A stretch of 64,000 nucleotides of DNA from Aquabacter spiritensis. GTDB lineage: Bacteria; Pseudomonadota; Alphaproteobacteria; Rhizobiales; Xanthobacteraceae. The stretch covers positions 30,779 to 94,778 of the forward strand of contig NZ_SMAI01000017.1 in the NCBI RefSeq assembly GCF_004346185.1. The letters run 5' to 3'. The position numbers and the translations under genes are program-made. Positions 9,798 through 19,818 of this stretch are shown piece by piece (position 1 is the stretch's first letter; each line of letters opens with the position of its first letter). The notes under the pieces were generated by a model. That model searched no databases. It was not told the DNA's origin and worked only from the letters and a program-made list of their open reading frames with translations.

Positions 9798-11171
9798 TCA
9801 GTGCATTGCGGGCGTGCCGCCTTCGGCCTTCGGGCGCCAGGTGTCGGGCGTGGCCTCGTGATGCGCCTCGTGGTCGGCGATGATCAGGTTGGCGATGGTG
9901 AAGATCGTGTCGCGCGTCCCGCGATAGCCGACCTGAAGCTGGTGCCCCGCCCCGAGACGGTCGAACATCGGCATGCCGGTGCGATAGAAGGGGATGCGCA
10001 GCCGTCCGGCGGCCTGCCGGCCGTGCGAATGGGTGACGAGCAGGTCGCAGCCGCGATCCTTCGCGCGCCTCTCCAAATCCTCCAGATCGCCGATCAGCAC
10101 CTCCGCCGCCTCCACCCGCGCCAGGACCGGTGACTGGGTGGTGGTGACGGCGACCTCGACGTGCGCGCCCATGTCGTGGAGCATGCTGGAGAGATCGAAC
10201 AGCAGGTCCGGCTCTGCGCCGATGGCGAGCTTGCGCCCGCCGATATGGAAATGGGCGTCGAGCATGGCATCGACCAGTTGCCCACGCTGGCGGCGATATT
10301 TCAGCGGCACCGGCCGGCCGCTGATCTCGCTCAGGAATTGAATAAAATCGTCGTTGGCGGCGAGCCCGCAGAGCCGTTCGAACAGCCGGAACGGGACGCC
10401 GGCTTTCTGCTCCAGCGCCTCCGCGGCGCGACGCATCTGCGCCCCGACGGCGATGGTCCAGGCGGACTGCCCCATCGTCGCCACCTCCTCGACCCCGATG
10501 CCGCCGATCGTGGTCGGTGTGAACTCGGCCGGGATGTGTCCATCGAGCGATCCGCCGAGGTCCGGAAGGATCGAGGCTTCGAGCCCGAAATCGTCGAAAA
10601 TGGTCCGCAATTCCTCGATGTCGCCCGGCGTCAGATGGCATCCCGGCAGCAGATTGACGCGTTTGGGATCGCGCCGCGCCGCGCTCCTTGGCGTCTCCAC
10701 CAGGACCTCGACCAGGCGCGCGACGGTTTTCTCCCAGCCGTCCTGGAACGCATCCTTGAAATCCGGGGTCGAAACATAGACCAGGGGCAGATCGGCGAGG
10801 TGCGGATGTGCTTTGCGGATTTGCCGGATATAGCCTTCGACGTCGTCGCCCTTGGTTTCGGTGACGCCGGTCGAGCAGATGCCGATGATTTCCGGATTGG
10901 TCCGCTTATGGATGTTGAGGATTGCCTGCTCGACATTGTCATAGCCGCCGAGCACGGTGGCAACCTCGCTCATCGCCGTGGTCTGGAGCGGGATCGCCTC
11001 CTTGAAATGGCGCACAAAAAGGACGAGCCCGAACGAGGTACAGCCCTGCGAGCCGTGCAGCAGCGGCATCGCGCCCCTGAGGCCCATGAAGGCGAGGGCG
11101 CCGCCGATCGGCTGGCTCATCTTGAGCGGATTGACCGCACAGGCCTTCTTTCCGAGGGTGACGATGGCCAT
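9798..11171 (-). CDS. nifN: FeMo-cofactor scaffold subunit NifN
   Basis: The 457-residue protein starts at the ATG 11171, giving [20 protein letters not shown], five bases after the nifE stop. It has the NifN/NifK-type fold: Cys11 in KKACAVNP, Cys44 in [39 protein letters not shown] and [13 protein letters not shown]. With NifE it forms the NifE2N2 scaffold on which the NifB-co-derived core is matured with Mo and homocitrate. Longer readings in the same frame run into nifE and are rejected. Confidence 0.95.
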   Translation of the reverse strand: MAIVTLGKKACAVNPLKMSQPIGGALAFMGLRGAMPLLHGSQGCTSFGLVLFVRHFKEAIPLQTTAMSEVATVLGGYDNVEQAILNIHKRTNPEIIGICSTGVTETKGDDVEGYIRQIRKAHPHLADLPLVYVSTPDFKDAFQDGWEKTVARLVEVLVETPRSAARRDPKRVNLLPGCHLTPGDIEELRTIFDDFGLEASILPDLGGSLDGHIPAEFTPTTIGGIGVEEVATMGQSAWTIAVGAQMRRAAEALEQKAGVPFRLFERLCGLAANDDFIQFLSEISGRPVPLKYRRQRGQLVDAMLDAHFHIGGRKLAIGAEPDLLFDLSSMLHDMGAHVEVAVTTTQSPVLARVEAAEVLIGDLEDLERRAKDRGCDLLVTHSHGRQAAGRLRIPFYRTGMPMFDRLGAGHQLQVGYRGTRDTIFTIANLIIADHEAHHEATPDTWRPKAEGGTPAMH

Positions 11172-11176
11172 CCGCG

Positions 11177-12853
11177 CTACTCCGCCGCCTGGAGGATCGG
11201 AGCGGCCGGCACGTGCGCCGCGGCCAGAACGTCGGCGATCCGCTCGCTGCAGGCGCCGCATCCACCCGACGCGCCGGTCTGGCTGCGCACGCCTGCGACG
11301 TCGGTGAGAGTTTGCGCGCGGACCGCGTCCTCAATGGTGCCGAGATCGACCGATTTGCAGTGGCAGATTTTCTTCGCCCGCCGTGCGGCCTCCGCTGCGG
11401 CCGGATCGGCCGCCAGTGCCGCAGCCTCCGCATCCATCTGGGCCATGGCCTTCGCCTGCCATGTCTCCCCCGGCAGATCCCAGGGAGCGGCCTTGCGGAC
11501 CTGCGCCCAGACCGGATTGTAGAGCGCCTTGTCGATCTCCGCGACCAGCTTCACCATGCCCACATAGCCCATATAAGCGTGGTGGCGTTCCTGGTTGATG
11601 TCGAGCCAAGGCATCGCCGCCTTCAGCGCGATGAATTGCGAGCGGCCACCGGAAAGCATGATGTCCGCCTTCGCGTCCTTCAACATCTTGTACATTTCGC
11701 GCGGCGTCATATCCTCGATCATGTGGGCGTCCTGGCCCATCAATTCCTTGATGCGCTCCTTGTCCTCCTTGGTGGATTTCTTGACGCTGGTGCCGACCAG
11801 TTCGAGGCCGGCCTCCTGAAGCGCTGCGACGACCGACCAGGACTTCACGCCCCCGGTGATGAGCAAGACCTTCTTGCCCTTGAACCGTGGCTTGTATGTT
11901 TCAATCGCCGCATAGGCTTTCGCCTCCTCGCGCGCGATCACCGCCTCGGTGCGCGCCATCAGATCGGCGGGGGCGCCGCGCGCGATGAGCAGACGGGCGA
12001 TCTCGCGGAGGGACTCGCTGGAATCCTCGATGCCGTAGAATGAGCCCTCGAAGAACGGGATGCCGTAACGCTCCTCCATCTTGCGGGCCACGTTGATCAT
12101 GGCCTTGGAGCAGACCATCATCGCCGCCTTGGCACGGTGGGAATAGGCGACCTCCTTGTAGCGTCCATCCCCGGAGATGGAGGCGAAGATCCGGATCCCA
12201 AGTTCATCGAACAGCGGCTTGATCTGCCATAACTCGCCGGCCAGATTGTATTCGCCGATGATGTTCAAGTCGTAGGGGGTCGTGTATTCGGGCTCTTCGG
12301 TGCCGATGACATGCTCGAGCAGGGCCTCGCCCGCGAGCTTGTTGCCGAGGTTTTTCGGCCCCACGAAACCGGGCGAATTGACCGGGATGACCGGCTTGCC
12401 GAACTTCTCCTTCGCCGCTTTGCACACCGCATTGATGTCGTCGCCGATCATCGCCGGCACGCAGGTCTGATAGACGAAGACCGCGGGGGGATCGTATTTC
12501 TCGATGATCTCGCGGATCGCCTTGTAGAGGCGCTTCTCGCCGCCGAACACCACGTCGGTCTCGTTGATGTCGGTGGTGAAGCCGGTGCGCCAGATGGTCG
12601 AGCCGGAGGACTTGGCGCCGCGATTGTCCCAGGAATTGCCCTCGCACGCGATCGGGCCATGAATCAAATGGGCGACGTCGGTCAGCGGCTGGAGCGCGAT
12701 CTTGGCGCCGTCGAACGCGCATCCGCCGGCGGCGCCTCCGGGCTGGAGTTGCTTGGTGCAGCCCTTCTTGCGTTCGGCCTCGGACTTGTTGGCATTCTTG
12801 CCGCAGCCCGGCTCATTGAACACGTCCTGGATGGTGGCGGACACCGAAGCCAT
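11177..12853 (-). CDS. nifE: NifE scaffold subunit with C-terminal BFD-like [2Fe-2S] extension
   Basis: The protein is 558 residues, longer than a plain NifE (about 450-480). Residues 1-460 have the NifE core: GCAFDGAK, IHGPIACEGNSWDNRG, VVFGGEKRL, TCVPAMIGDDI, NSPGFVGPKNLGNKLAG and IIGEYNLAGE. After an Ala-rich linker, residues about 494-550 form a BFD/NifU-middle-like module with C497-x-C499 (ICHCKSVDL) and C532-x2-C535 (GGCGACSER). This could bind a [2Fe-2S] cluster. Such extended NifE proteins are known from some alphaproteobacteria. The start at 12853 gives the normal N-terminus MASVSATIQDVFNEPGC. Confidence 0.94.
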   Translation of the reverse strand: MASVSATIQDVFNEPGCGKNANKSEAERKKGCTKQLQPGGAAGGCAFDGAKIALQPLTDVAHLIHGPIACEGNSWDNRGAKSSGSTIWRTGFTTDINETDVVFGGEKRLYKAIREIIEKYDPPAVFVYQTCVPAMIGDDINAVCKAAKEKFGKPVIPVNSPGFVGPKNLGNKLAGEALLEHVIGTEEPEYTTPYDLNIIGEYNLAGELWQIKPLFDELGIRIFASISGDGRYKEVAYSHRAKAAMMVCSKAMINVARKMEERYGIPFFEGSFYGIEDSSESLREIARLLIARGAPADLMARTEAVIAREEAKAYAAIETYKPRFKGKKVLLITGGVKSWSVVAALQEAGLELVGTSVKKSTKEDKERIKELMGQDAHMIEDMTPREMYKMLKDAKADIMLSGGRSQFIALKAAMPWLDINQERHHAYMGYVGMVKLVAEIDKALYNPVWAQVRKAAPWDLPGETWQAKAMAQMDAEAAALAADPAAAEAARRAKKICHCKSVDLGTIEDAVRAQTLTDVAGVRSQTGASGGCGACSERIADVLAAAHVPAAPILQAAE

Positions 12854-12965
12854 TCGTCTCTCCTGTCCAAGGAACGAGGCACGGCCGATGATTATGCCGG
12901 GCGTGCGTCTGGTGCGGCCCCCGCCGCGGTCCGGAGCTCCGGGAGACCGGGCCGACCGGGGAGGA

Positions 12966-12986
12966 GGCGGGCGCATCGCGCCCGCC
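12966..12986 (-). other. Hairpin in the nifK-nifE gap
   Basis: GGCGGGCGC and GCGCCCGCC pair around a 3-base loop just after the nifK stop. The gap to nifE is 143 bases, and I find no sigma-54 promoter in it on this strand. The hairpin may protect the nifDK message or partly end transcription, lowering nifEN relative to nifDK. Confidence 0.5.
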
Positions 12987-12996
12987 GGAGGGAGCC

Positions 12997-14556
12997 TCAG
13001 CGGATGATGTCGAAGCTGTAATCGGTCTTCGCCGGGACGTTCGTGTTCCGATCGATCTCGTCGAAGATCTTATCCAGGATCGTGATCAGCACATTCATGC
13101 CGCCCTGATAGCCCCAGACAGGCCGGCGATGGTGGTGATGCCGGTCGAACACCGGAAAGCCGATGCGGATCAGGGGGGTGCCCGTGTCGCGTTCGAGATA
13201 CTTGCCGTAAGTATTGCCGATCAGGAAGTCGACCGGGTCGGTGAACAGCAGCGAGCGCATGTGCCACAGATCCTTGCCGGGATAGACGTGGCAGTTCTGG
13301 CCGAAGGGCGACGAGTCGAACAGCGCCTGCACCTTCTCCGCCCAGCCTTTGGTGCCGTTCGTGGCGAGCACATGGGTCGGCTCGGCGCCGAGTTCCAGAA
13401 GGAAGGCGGCGAGGCCCAGGCAAAGGTCCGGATCGCCATAGAGCGCGAATTTCTTGCCATGGATATGGGCGCTCGAATCCGCGATCGCGTCGACCAGGCG
13501 ACCGCGTTCGCGGGCCAGTTCCTCGGGTATTTCCTTTCCGGTCAGGCGCGAGACCGCCATCAGGAAGGCGTCGGTGCCGGCAACGCCGATCGGATGGTTG
13601 AAGGCGACCACCTGCTGCCCGTGTGCGGCGATGAAAGGCAGGGTCTTCTCGGTGCTGAATTCCTGCATCGAGATGGTGGCCTTGGCATGGAGCGCCTCGG
13701 CCGCCTCGACCAGCGTGGTGCCGCCGTCATACATGCGGAACTCGCCGTCTGTCGGCGTGTCGAACACATCGCTGTTGTCGCCGAGGATCGTGTAGTCGAC
13801 GCCCATCGTCTCGAACAGGCGCTTGATCTCGCGCAGGTTGCCGACCGTGTAGCCGTCGAACCCGCCGATGAAGTTGATGCTCTCGTTCGGCACCCGCTCC
13901 AGCACCGGTGCGGTGCGCGCCTTGCCGTCCCAGAAATGTTCGAGGATGCCCTTCATGACGTTGTCGTAGCCGGTGACGTGGCTGCCGACGAAGGCCGGAG
14001 TATGGGCGAAGGGCACGTCGAATTCGGCGGGCACCGAGCCCTTCTCCTTGGCGGTCTTGATGAAGGCGTTGAGGTCGTCGCCGATCACCTCGGCCATGCA
14101 GGTCGTGGAGACAGCGATCATCTTCGGCTTGTACATCGCATAAGTATTGGCGAGCCCGTCGATCATGTTGTTGAGGCCGCCGAACACCGCCGCATCCTCG
14201 GTCATGGATGAGGAGACGCAGGAGGAGGGCTCCTTGAAATGGCGGGAGAAATGGCTGCGGTAATAGGCGACGCAGCCCTGCGAGCCGTGCACGAAGGGGA
14301 TCGTGCTCTCGAACCCGACCGCCGCGAACACCGCGCCCAGCGGTTGGCAGGCCTTGGCCGGGTTCACGGTGAGCGCCTCGCGGGCGAAGTTCTTCTCGCG
14401 GTATTCCGGCGTCTTGGCCCATTCCCGAACGCGTTCCACTTCGGCGGGATCGCGCGGGTTCTCGAACATCTTTTTCTTGTTCGCCAGCATCTGCTGGTAT
14501 TCCGGGCCGCGGAACAGCTCGAAATGGTCGAGCACGTGGTCGGCATTCTGGGTCAT
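12997..14556 (-). CDS. nifK: Nitrogenase MoFe protein beta subunit NifK
   Basis: The 519-residue Mo-nitrogenase beta chain. The P-cluster ligands are visible as [15 protein letters not shown] and [12 protein letters not shown]. Other hallmarks are [46 protein letters not shown] and [21 protein letters not shown]. Together with NifD it forms the alpha2beta2 enzyme that reduces N2. The ATG at 14556 has GAGGA 9 bases upstream. Seventy-seven bases with a very strong hairpin separate it from nifD. Confidence 0.97.
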   Translation of the reverse strand: MTQNADHVLDHFELFRGPEYQQMLANKKKMFENPRDPAEVERVREWAKTPEYREKNFAREALTVNPAKACQPLGAVFAAVGFESTIPFVHGSQGCVAYYRSHFSRHFKEPSSCVSSSMTEDAAVFGGLNNMIDGLANTYAMYKPKMIAVSTTCMAEVIGDDLNAFIKTAKEKGSVPAEFDVPFAHTPAFVGSHVTGYDNVMKGILEHFWDGKARTAPVLERVPNESINFIGGFDGYTVGNLREIKRLFETMGVDYTILGDNSDVFDTPTDGEFRMYDGGTTLVEAAEALHAKATISMQEFSTEKTLPFIAAHGQQVVAFNHPIGVAGTDAFLMAVSRLTGKEIPEELARERGRLVDAIADSSAHIHGKKFALYGDPDLCLGLAAFLLELGAEPTHVLATNGTKGWAEKVQALFDSSPFGQNCHVYPGKDLWHMRSLLFTDPVDFLIGNTYGKYLERDTGTPLIRIGFPVFDRHHHHRRPVWGYQGGMNVLITILDKIFDEIDRNTNVPAKTDYSFDIIR

Positions 14557-14589
14557 GGCGATGTCCTCTTGAATGGTGGATCCGATGCC

Positions 14590-14625
14590 CCGCCCCGGCC
14601 CGCCGATGCCGGCGGGCCGGGGCGG
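14590..14625 (-). other. Very stable intercistronic hairpin between nifD and nifK
   Basis: CGCCCCGGCCCGCCG at 14591-14605 pairs perfectly with 14610-14624 around the loop ATGC, and one more C-G pair closes it, giving 16 pairs of nearly pure G/C. No T run follows on the minus strand, so simple termination is unlikely; message stabilisation is the better guess. Confidence 0.7.
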
Positions 14626-14633
14626 TTTCAGGG

Positions 14634-16136
14634 TTATTCGGCGGCCATCAGGGTGGGCTTGGGCACGGCTTTCCAGGGCGCCCTGGCCATCTTCCAGATC
14701 GGCGCATTGATGGCCATGTCCATGTCGCGTGCGAAGATCGCGAACCCGTCATAGCCGTGATAGGGGCCGGAATAGTCCCAGGAATGCATCTGGCGGAACG
14801 GCACGCCCATCTTCTGGAAGACGTACTTTTCCTTGATCCCCGACCCGACCAGATCCGGCTGGATCTTCTCCACGAACTTCTCGAATTCGTAGCCGGTCAC
14901 GTCGTCATAGATCAGCGTTCCGTCCTTGACGTAATGCTGCGCGGTGCGCTGGTAGTCGTCGTTGTGGCCGAATTCGTAGCCGGTGCCGACGACCTCCATT
15001 CCGAGGTCCTCATAGGCGCCGATGACGTGACGCGGGCGCAGGCCGCCGACGAAGAGCATCACCGTCTTGCCTTCGAGGCGCGGCCGGTATTTGGCGATCA
15101 CCGCATCCATCAACGGCTGGTACTTGGCGATCACCTGCTCGGCACCATCCTTGATCTTGTCGTCGAAGAAGCTGGCGATCTTGCGCAGCGATTCCGCGAT
15201 CTTCGAAGGGCCGAAGAAATTATATTCGCACCACGGAATCCCATACTTCTCTTCCATGTGGCGCGAGATGTAATTCATCGACCGGTAGCAATGGAGCACG
15301 TTGAGCTTCGCCTTGGGCGTCGCCTCGAGTTCCGCCAGGCTGCCGTCGCCCGACCATTGCGCGATCACGCGCAGCCCCATCTCCTCCAGCAGGATGCGCG
15401 AGGACCATGCGTCGCCGCCGATATTGTAGTCGCCGATGATCGCAACGTCGTAATCGGTGGGTTCGAAGCGGGGCGTCGCATCGGCCGGGATCTTGTCGAA
15501 CACCCAGTCGCGGATCGCGTCGTTGGCGATATGGTGGCCGAGCGATTGGGAGACGCCGCGGAAGCCCTCGCACCGCACGGGCACGATGGTCTTGCCGTCA
15601 TATTCCTTGGATTTCGCCTTGGAGACCGCCTCGATGTCGTCACCGATCAGGCCGATGGGGCATTCCGACTGGACCGTGATGCCGTTGTTCAGGGGGAAAA
15701 GTTCCTGGATTTCGTCCATGATCTTGGCGAGCTTCTTGTCGCCGCCGAAGACGATGTCCTTTTCCTGGAAGTCCGACGTGAACTGCATCGTAACGAAGGT
15801 GTCGATACCCGTCGTCCCGATGTAATAATTGCGGCGTGCGGCCCAGGAATACTGACCGCAGCCGACCGGGCCGTGGCTGATATGGATCATGTCCTTGATC
15901 GGGCCCCAGACAACTCCCTTCGAGCCGGCATAGGCGCAGCCCCGAATGGTCATCACGCCGGGAACCGACTTCAGGTTCGATTTCACGCCGCAATCGGACT
16001 TGCCCGCTTCATGCACGTTGAGGTGCTTGGCGCGCCGCTTCGCGGTCTTGTCCGGGTAGATCTGCAGGACTTCGTTGATCAAGTCCTTGTTGCGAGCTTT
16101 GATGTCCTCAATGCTCTGCGTCTGTGCCAGGCTCAT
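14634..16136 (-). CDS. nifD: Nitrogenase MoFe protein alpha subunit NifD
   Basis: The 500-residue Mo-nitrogenase alpha chain. P-cluster cysteines lie in [22 protein letters not shown] and [11 protein letters not shown]. The FeMo-co ligands are present as the Cys in [10 protein letters not shown] and the His in [12 protein letters not shown]. The segment [11 protein letters not shown] keeps the Arg equivalent to Azotobacter alpha-Arg96. The ATG at 16136 gives [16 protein letters not shown]; longer readings upstream run through the promoter. It is the first gene of the operon: nifH, usual in this place, is absent. A sigma-54 promoter and two NifA sites lie about 190-350 bases upstream. Confidence 0.97.
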   Translation of the reverse strand: MSLAQTQSIEDIKARNKDLINEVLQIYPDKTAKRRAKHLNVHEAGKSDCGVKSNLKSVPGVMTIRGCAYAGSKGVVWGPIKDMIHISHGPVGCGQYSWAARRNYYIGTTGIDTFVTMQFTSDFQEKDIVFGGDKKLAKIMDEIQELFPLNNGITVQSECPIGLIGDDIEAVSKAKSKEYDGKTIVPVRCEGFRGVSQSLGHHIANDAIRDWVFDKIPADATPRFEPTDYDVAIIGDYNIGGDAWSSRILLEEMGLRVIAQWSGDGSLAELEATPKAKLNVLHCYRSMNYISRHMEEKYGIPWCEYNFFGPSKIAESLRKIASFFDDKIKDGAEQVIAKYQPLMDAVIAKYRPRLEGKTVMLFVGGLRPRHVIGAYEDLGMEVVGTGYEFGHNDDYQRTAQHYVKDGTLIYDDVTGYEFEKFVEKIQPDLVGSGIKEKYVFQKMGVPFRQMHSWDYSGPYHGYDGFAIFARDMDMAINAPIWKMARAPWKAVPKPTLMAAE

Positions 16137-16338
16137 TTCGCTATCCTCGCTGACCGGTGAAGGCGACGCGTCGTGGTGACGACACGGCGGACTTCCTCCG
16201 AACGATTGCCGACACCACCGATGGCGATGCCCGATTTCGAGGGCTGGATCCGGTGCCGCAGGGTGCGGTGCAGAGCCAGGTCTTCGTTCGGAGCAAGCAC
16301 GCGGCGCCAGCAATCCTACGCCTCGTGCAAACAGGATT

Positions 16339-16354
16339 TGCAACTCCTGTGCCA
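16339..16354 (-). promoter_or_regulatory. Sigma-54 promoter of nifDKENX
   Basis: Read on the minus strand, TGGCAC, five bases (AGGAG), then TTGCA gives the exact -24 GG / -12 GC spacing of ten bases. Transcription would begin near 16328, leaving a leader of about 190 bases before nifD. Confidence 0.92.
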
Positions 16355-16422
16355 GTGCTTGGGCGTCGAGAAAATAAAACAAAAACAAAGTCTTATAAAA
16401 AATTCGGCAACCACCTTGGTGT

Positions 16423-16438
16423 TGTTTCAAATCCGACA
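16423..16438. promoter_or_regulatory. NifA upstream activator site
   Basis: A perfect TGT-N10-ACA, centred about 100 bases upstream of the nifD start of transcription and about 140 upstream of that of sufE. An A/T-rich stretch (about 16371-16410) between it and the nifD promoter could be the IHF-bending region. Confidence 0.85.
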
Positions 16439-16472
16439 TCGCTGGGCGGCATACGACTTCTTCCAACGGGGC

Positions 16473-16488
16473 TGTTCGAAATGAAACA
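16473..16488. promoter_or_regulatory. Second NifA upstream activator site
   Basis: Another perfect TGT-N10-ACA, centred about 90 bases upstream of the sufE transcription start and about 150 upstream of that of nifD. Both sites lie between the divergent promoters and could serve both. Confidence 0.85.
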
Positions 16489-16544
16489 TGGTGCAGGGTG
16501 GTGTCCCGCGAAGCGGTCCGGGCGGTCCGGCGCCGATCGCCCTC

Positions 16545-16558
16545 GGTACGACACTTGC
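16545..16558 (+). promoter_or_regulatory. Sigma-54 promoter of sufE
   Basis: CTCGGTACGACACTTGCTT has GG at 16545-16546 and GC at 16557-16558, ten bases apart, with a good TTGCTT -12 box and a weaker -24 box. Transcription would start near 16570, about 65 bases before the sufE ATG. Confidence 0.75.
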
Positions 16559-16634
16559 TTTGCAGCCTCGAGGCCGCCGCGCCGAACCCCCCATCCGCTG
16601 CCGCGCGCGCCGGTAAATGCAAGGTTGACGCATC

Positions 16635-17078
16635 ATGAGCGACGCCGCCCCCGACGGACTTCCAGGCATCGAGGAGATCATCGAGAATTTCGCCCTTCTC
16701 GAGGAGTGGGAGGACCGCTACCGCTATCTGATCGAGCTGGGCCGGACCCTCGCGCCGATGGCGGAGGCGGTGCGCCGTCCTGAGAACAAGGTGCCGGGCT
16801 GCGTCAGCCAGGTCTGGCTCGCCATCAGCTTGGCGCCCGGCCCGGTTCTGATGGTCACCGGAGACAGCGATGCGCAGATCGTGCGCGGGCTCGTGGCTGT
16901 GCTGGTGGCGCTGGTGTCCGGCCGGTCGCCGCAGGCGATCCTCGCCGCCGATCCGGCCGCCGTGTTCGAGCGGCTGGGACTGGAGGCGCATCTGACGCCG
17001 CAGCGGTCGAACGGCTTCCGGTCCATGGTGGCGCGCGTCCGCGCGGACGCGCGGGCGGTCCTTGCGGCGCCCGTCTGA
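16635..17078 (+). CDS. sufE: Sulfur-transfer protein SufE
   Basis: A 147-residue Suf[21 protein letters not shown] near the N-terminus, the active-site Cys56 in [11 protein letters not shown], and the [18 protein letters not shown] helix with a conserved C-terminal LTPQRSNGF. It accepts persulfide sulfur from the desulfurase SufS and passes it to SufB during Fe-S assembly. It is divergent from nifD and sits behind its own sigma-54 promoter with NifA sites, so it is probably a nitrogenase-dedicated copy. It is separated from sufB by one ferredoxin gene. Confidence 0.93.
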   Translation: MSDAAPDGLPGIEEIIENFALLEEWEDRYRYLIELGRTLAPMAEAVRRPENKVPGCVSQVWLAISLAPGPVLMVTGDSDAQIVRGLVAVLVALVSGRSPQAILAADPAAVFERLGLEAHLTPQRSNGFRSMVARVRADARAVLAAPV

Positions 17079-17107
17079 GTGGGGGCGGGCGACGTCGGAC
17101 ATCGGCC

Positions 17108-17123
17108 TGTCGCGCTCGCGACA
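17108..17123. promoter_or_regulatory. NifA upstream activator site before the ferredoxin-suf operon
   Basis: A perfect TGT-N10-ACA, centred about 105 bases upstream of the predicted transcription start near 17220. Confidence 0.85.
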
Positions 17124-17126
17124 CAC

Positions 17127-17142
17127 TGTCGGAGGCATGACA
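17127..17142. promoter_or_regulatory. Second NifA site before the ferredoxin-suf operon
   Basis: A perfect TGT-N10-ACA, with its centre 19 bases (almost two helical turns) from the previous site. The near in-phase pair should favour cooperative NifA binding. Confidence 0.85.
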
Positions 17143-17194
17143 CATCCTTGCCCGACACTTTGGAAATATCCAAATAAATCAAAGAAGAAACGTC

Positions 17195-17209
17195 TGGCAT
17201 GGAGCTTGC
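17195..17209 (+). promoter_or_regulatory. Sigma-54 promoter of the ferredoxin-sufBCDS operon
   Basis: TGGCATGGAGCTTGC has GG at 17196-17197 and GC at 17208-17209, ten bases apart. The predicted start near 17220 is about 47 bases before the ferredoxin ATG. Confidence 0.9.
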
Positions 17210-17266
17210 GAGGGCGATGCGCGAGATGTCGTCCGGACATCGCACGCGCGCTCGGGAGTGACGTTG

Positions 17267-17461
17267 ATGGCCTATAAGATCATCGCCTCGCAATGCACGG
17301 TGTGTGGAGCTTGCGAATTCGAATGTCCGAACGCAGCCATCAGGCTGAAGAACGACATGTACATCATCGATCCGAAGAAATGCACCGAGTGCGAGGGCAG
17401 CTTCGACACGCCGCAATGCGCCGCGGTCTGCCCCGTCGACAAGACGTGCGTGCCGGCGTGA
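17267..17461 (+). CDS. FdxN-type 2[4Fe-4S] ferredoxin
   Basis: The 64-residue ferredoxin has [12 protein letters not shown] (C-x2-C-x2-C-x3-CP) and a second motif [17 protein letters not shown] with the enlarged eight-residue gap between its second and third Cys that is typical of nif-linked FdxN proteins. It may donate electrons to nitrogenase or to cofactor-assembly steps. The ATG at 17267 has GGGAG about 8 bases upstream; an upstream GTG at 17258 would add three residues. It leads the sufBCDS operon. Confidence 0.9.
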   Translation: MAYKIIASQCTVCGACEFECPNAAIRLKNDMYIIDPKKCTECEGSFDTPQCAAVCPVDKTCVPA

Positions 17462-17506
17462 GCGTTCGCAGGATGATGCAGGACCCGAGAAGGCGAGGGC
17501 CGACGA

Positions 17507-18988
<1,482 letters not shown>

Positions 18989-19054
18989 GCGGGGCGTGCG
19001 GAACCGCCCGCCCCCTTCCGCGGCGACGTCCACCGAACAGACAAGGAATGTGCG

Positions 19055-19813
19055 ATGACGGCCCTTCTCGAAATCCGGAACCTGCGCGCCGAGATCGGCG
19101 GCCGGGAAATCCTCGACGGCCTCGACCTGACGGTCGCCGCGGGCGAGGTGCATGCCATCATGGGGCCGAACGGGGCCGGAAAATCGACCTTGTCCTATGT
19201 GCTGGCGGGCAAGCCCGGCTATACGATCACCGGCGGGGAAATCTGGTTCAAGGGCGAGGACCTCACCGCCATGGCCGCCGATGAGCGCGCGGCGAAGGGG
19301 CTGTTCCTCGCGTTTCAATATCCGCTGGAGATCCCCGGCGTCGCCACCCTGACCTTTCTGCGCGCAGCCCTCAATGCCCAGCGTCGCCAGCGGGGCGAGC
19401 CGGAACTCTCCTCCCCGGATCTGCTGAAACGGGTGCGGGAGATCGCAAAGACGCTCAACATCGATGCCGAGATGCTGCGCCGGCCGCTCAATGTCGGGTT
19501 CTCCGGCGGCGAGAAGAAGCGCAACGAGACCTTGCAGATGGCGCTGCTGGAACCGGCCCTGTGCGTGCTGGACGAGACCGATTCCGGGCTCGACATCGAC
19601 GCGCTGAAAGTGGTCGCGAACGGGGTCAACCAGCTGCGCGCCCCGGACCGGGGGATGATCGTGATCACCCATTACCAGCGGCTGCTCGATCATATCGTGC
19701 CGGACGTCGTCCATGTTCTGGCGTCCGGGCGGATCGTCGAGACCGGCGGCAAGGACCTCGCTTTGCAGCTCGAAGCGCGGGGCTACGCGCAATATCAGAG
19801 CGAGGCGGCGTGA
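19055..19813 (+). CDS. sufC: Fe-S assembly ATPase SufC
   Basis: The 252-residue ABC-type ATPase. Walker A is GPNGAGKST, the signature is FSGGEKKRNETLQM, Walker B is LCVLDETDSGLDID, and the H-loop is VITHYQRLL. The SufC-typical SGGEKKRNE signature separates it from transporter ATPases. It energises the SufBC2D scaffold. It lies 66 bases after sufB, and its stop is close to or overlaps the sufD start. Confidence 0.96.
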   Translation: MTALLEIRNLRAEIGGREILDGLDLTVAAGEVHAIMGPNGAGKSTLSYVLAGKPGYTITGGEIWFKGEDLTAMAADERAAKGLFLAFQYPLEIPGVATLTFLRAALNAQRRQRGEPELSSPDLLKRVREIAKTLNIDAEMLRRPLNVGFSGGEKKRNETLQMALLEPALCVLDETDSGLDIDALKVVANGVNQLRAPDRGMIVITHYQRLLDHIVPDVVHVLASGRIVETGGKDLALQLEARGYAQYQSEAA

Positions 19814-19818
19814 CGATC

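Noticed and set aside
9370-10641. Continuation of the DUF269 frame upstream across nifX and nifN
   Set aside because: The extra ~420 residues are low-complexity Arg/Gly-rich and overlap two clear genes. The true start is at 9369 or 9381.
12854-12996. A separate sigma-54 promoter for nifE
   Set aside because: I read this gap on the minus strand and found no TGGCAC/TTGC pair with correct spacing; read-through from nifDK is simpler.
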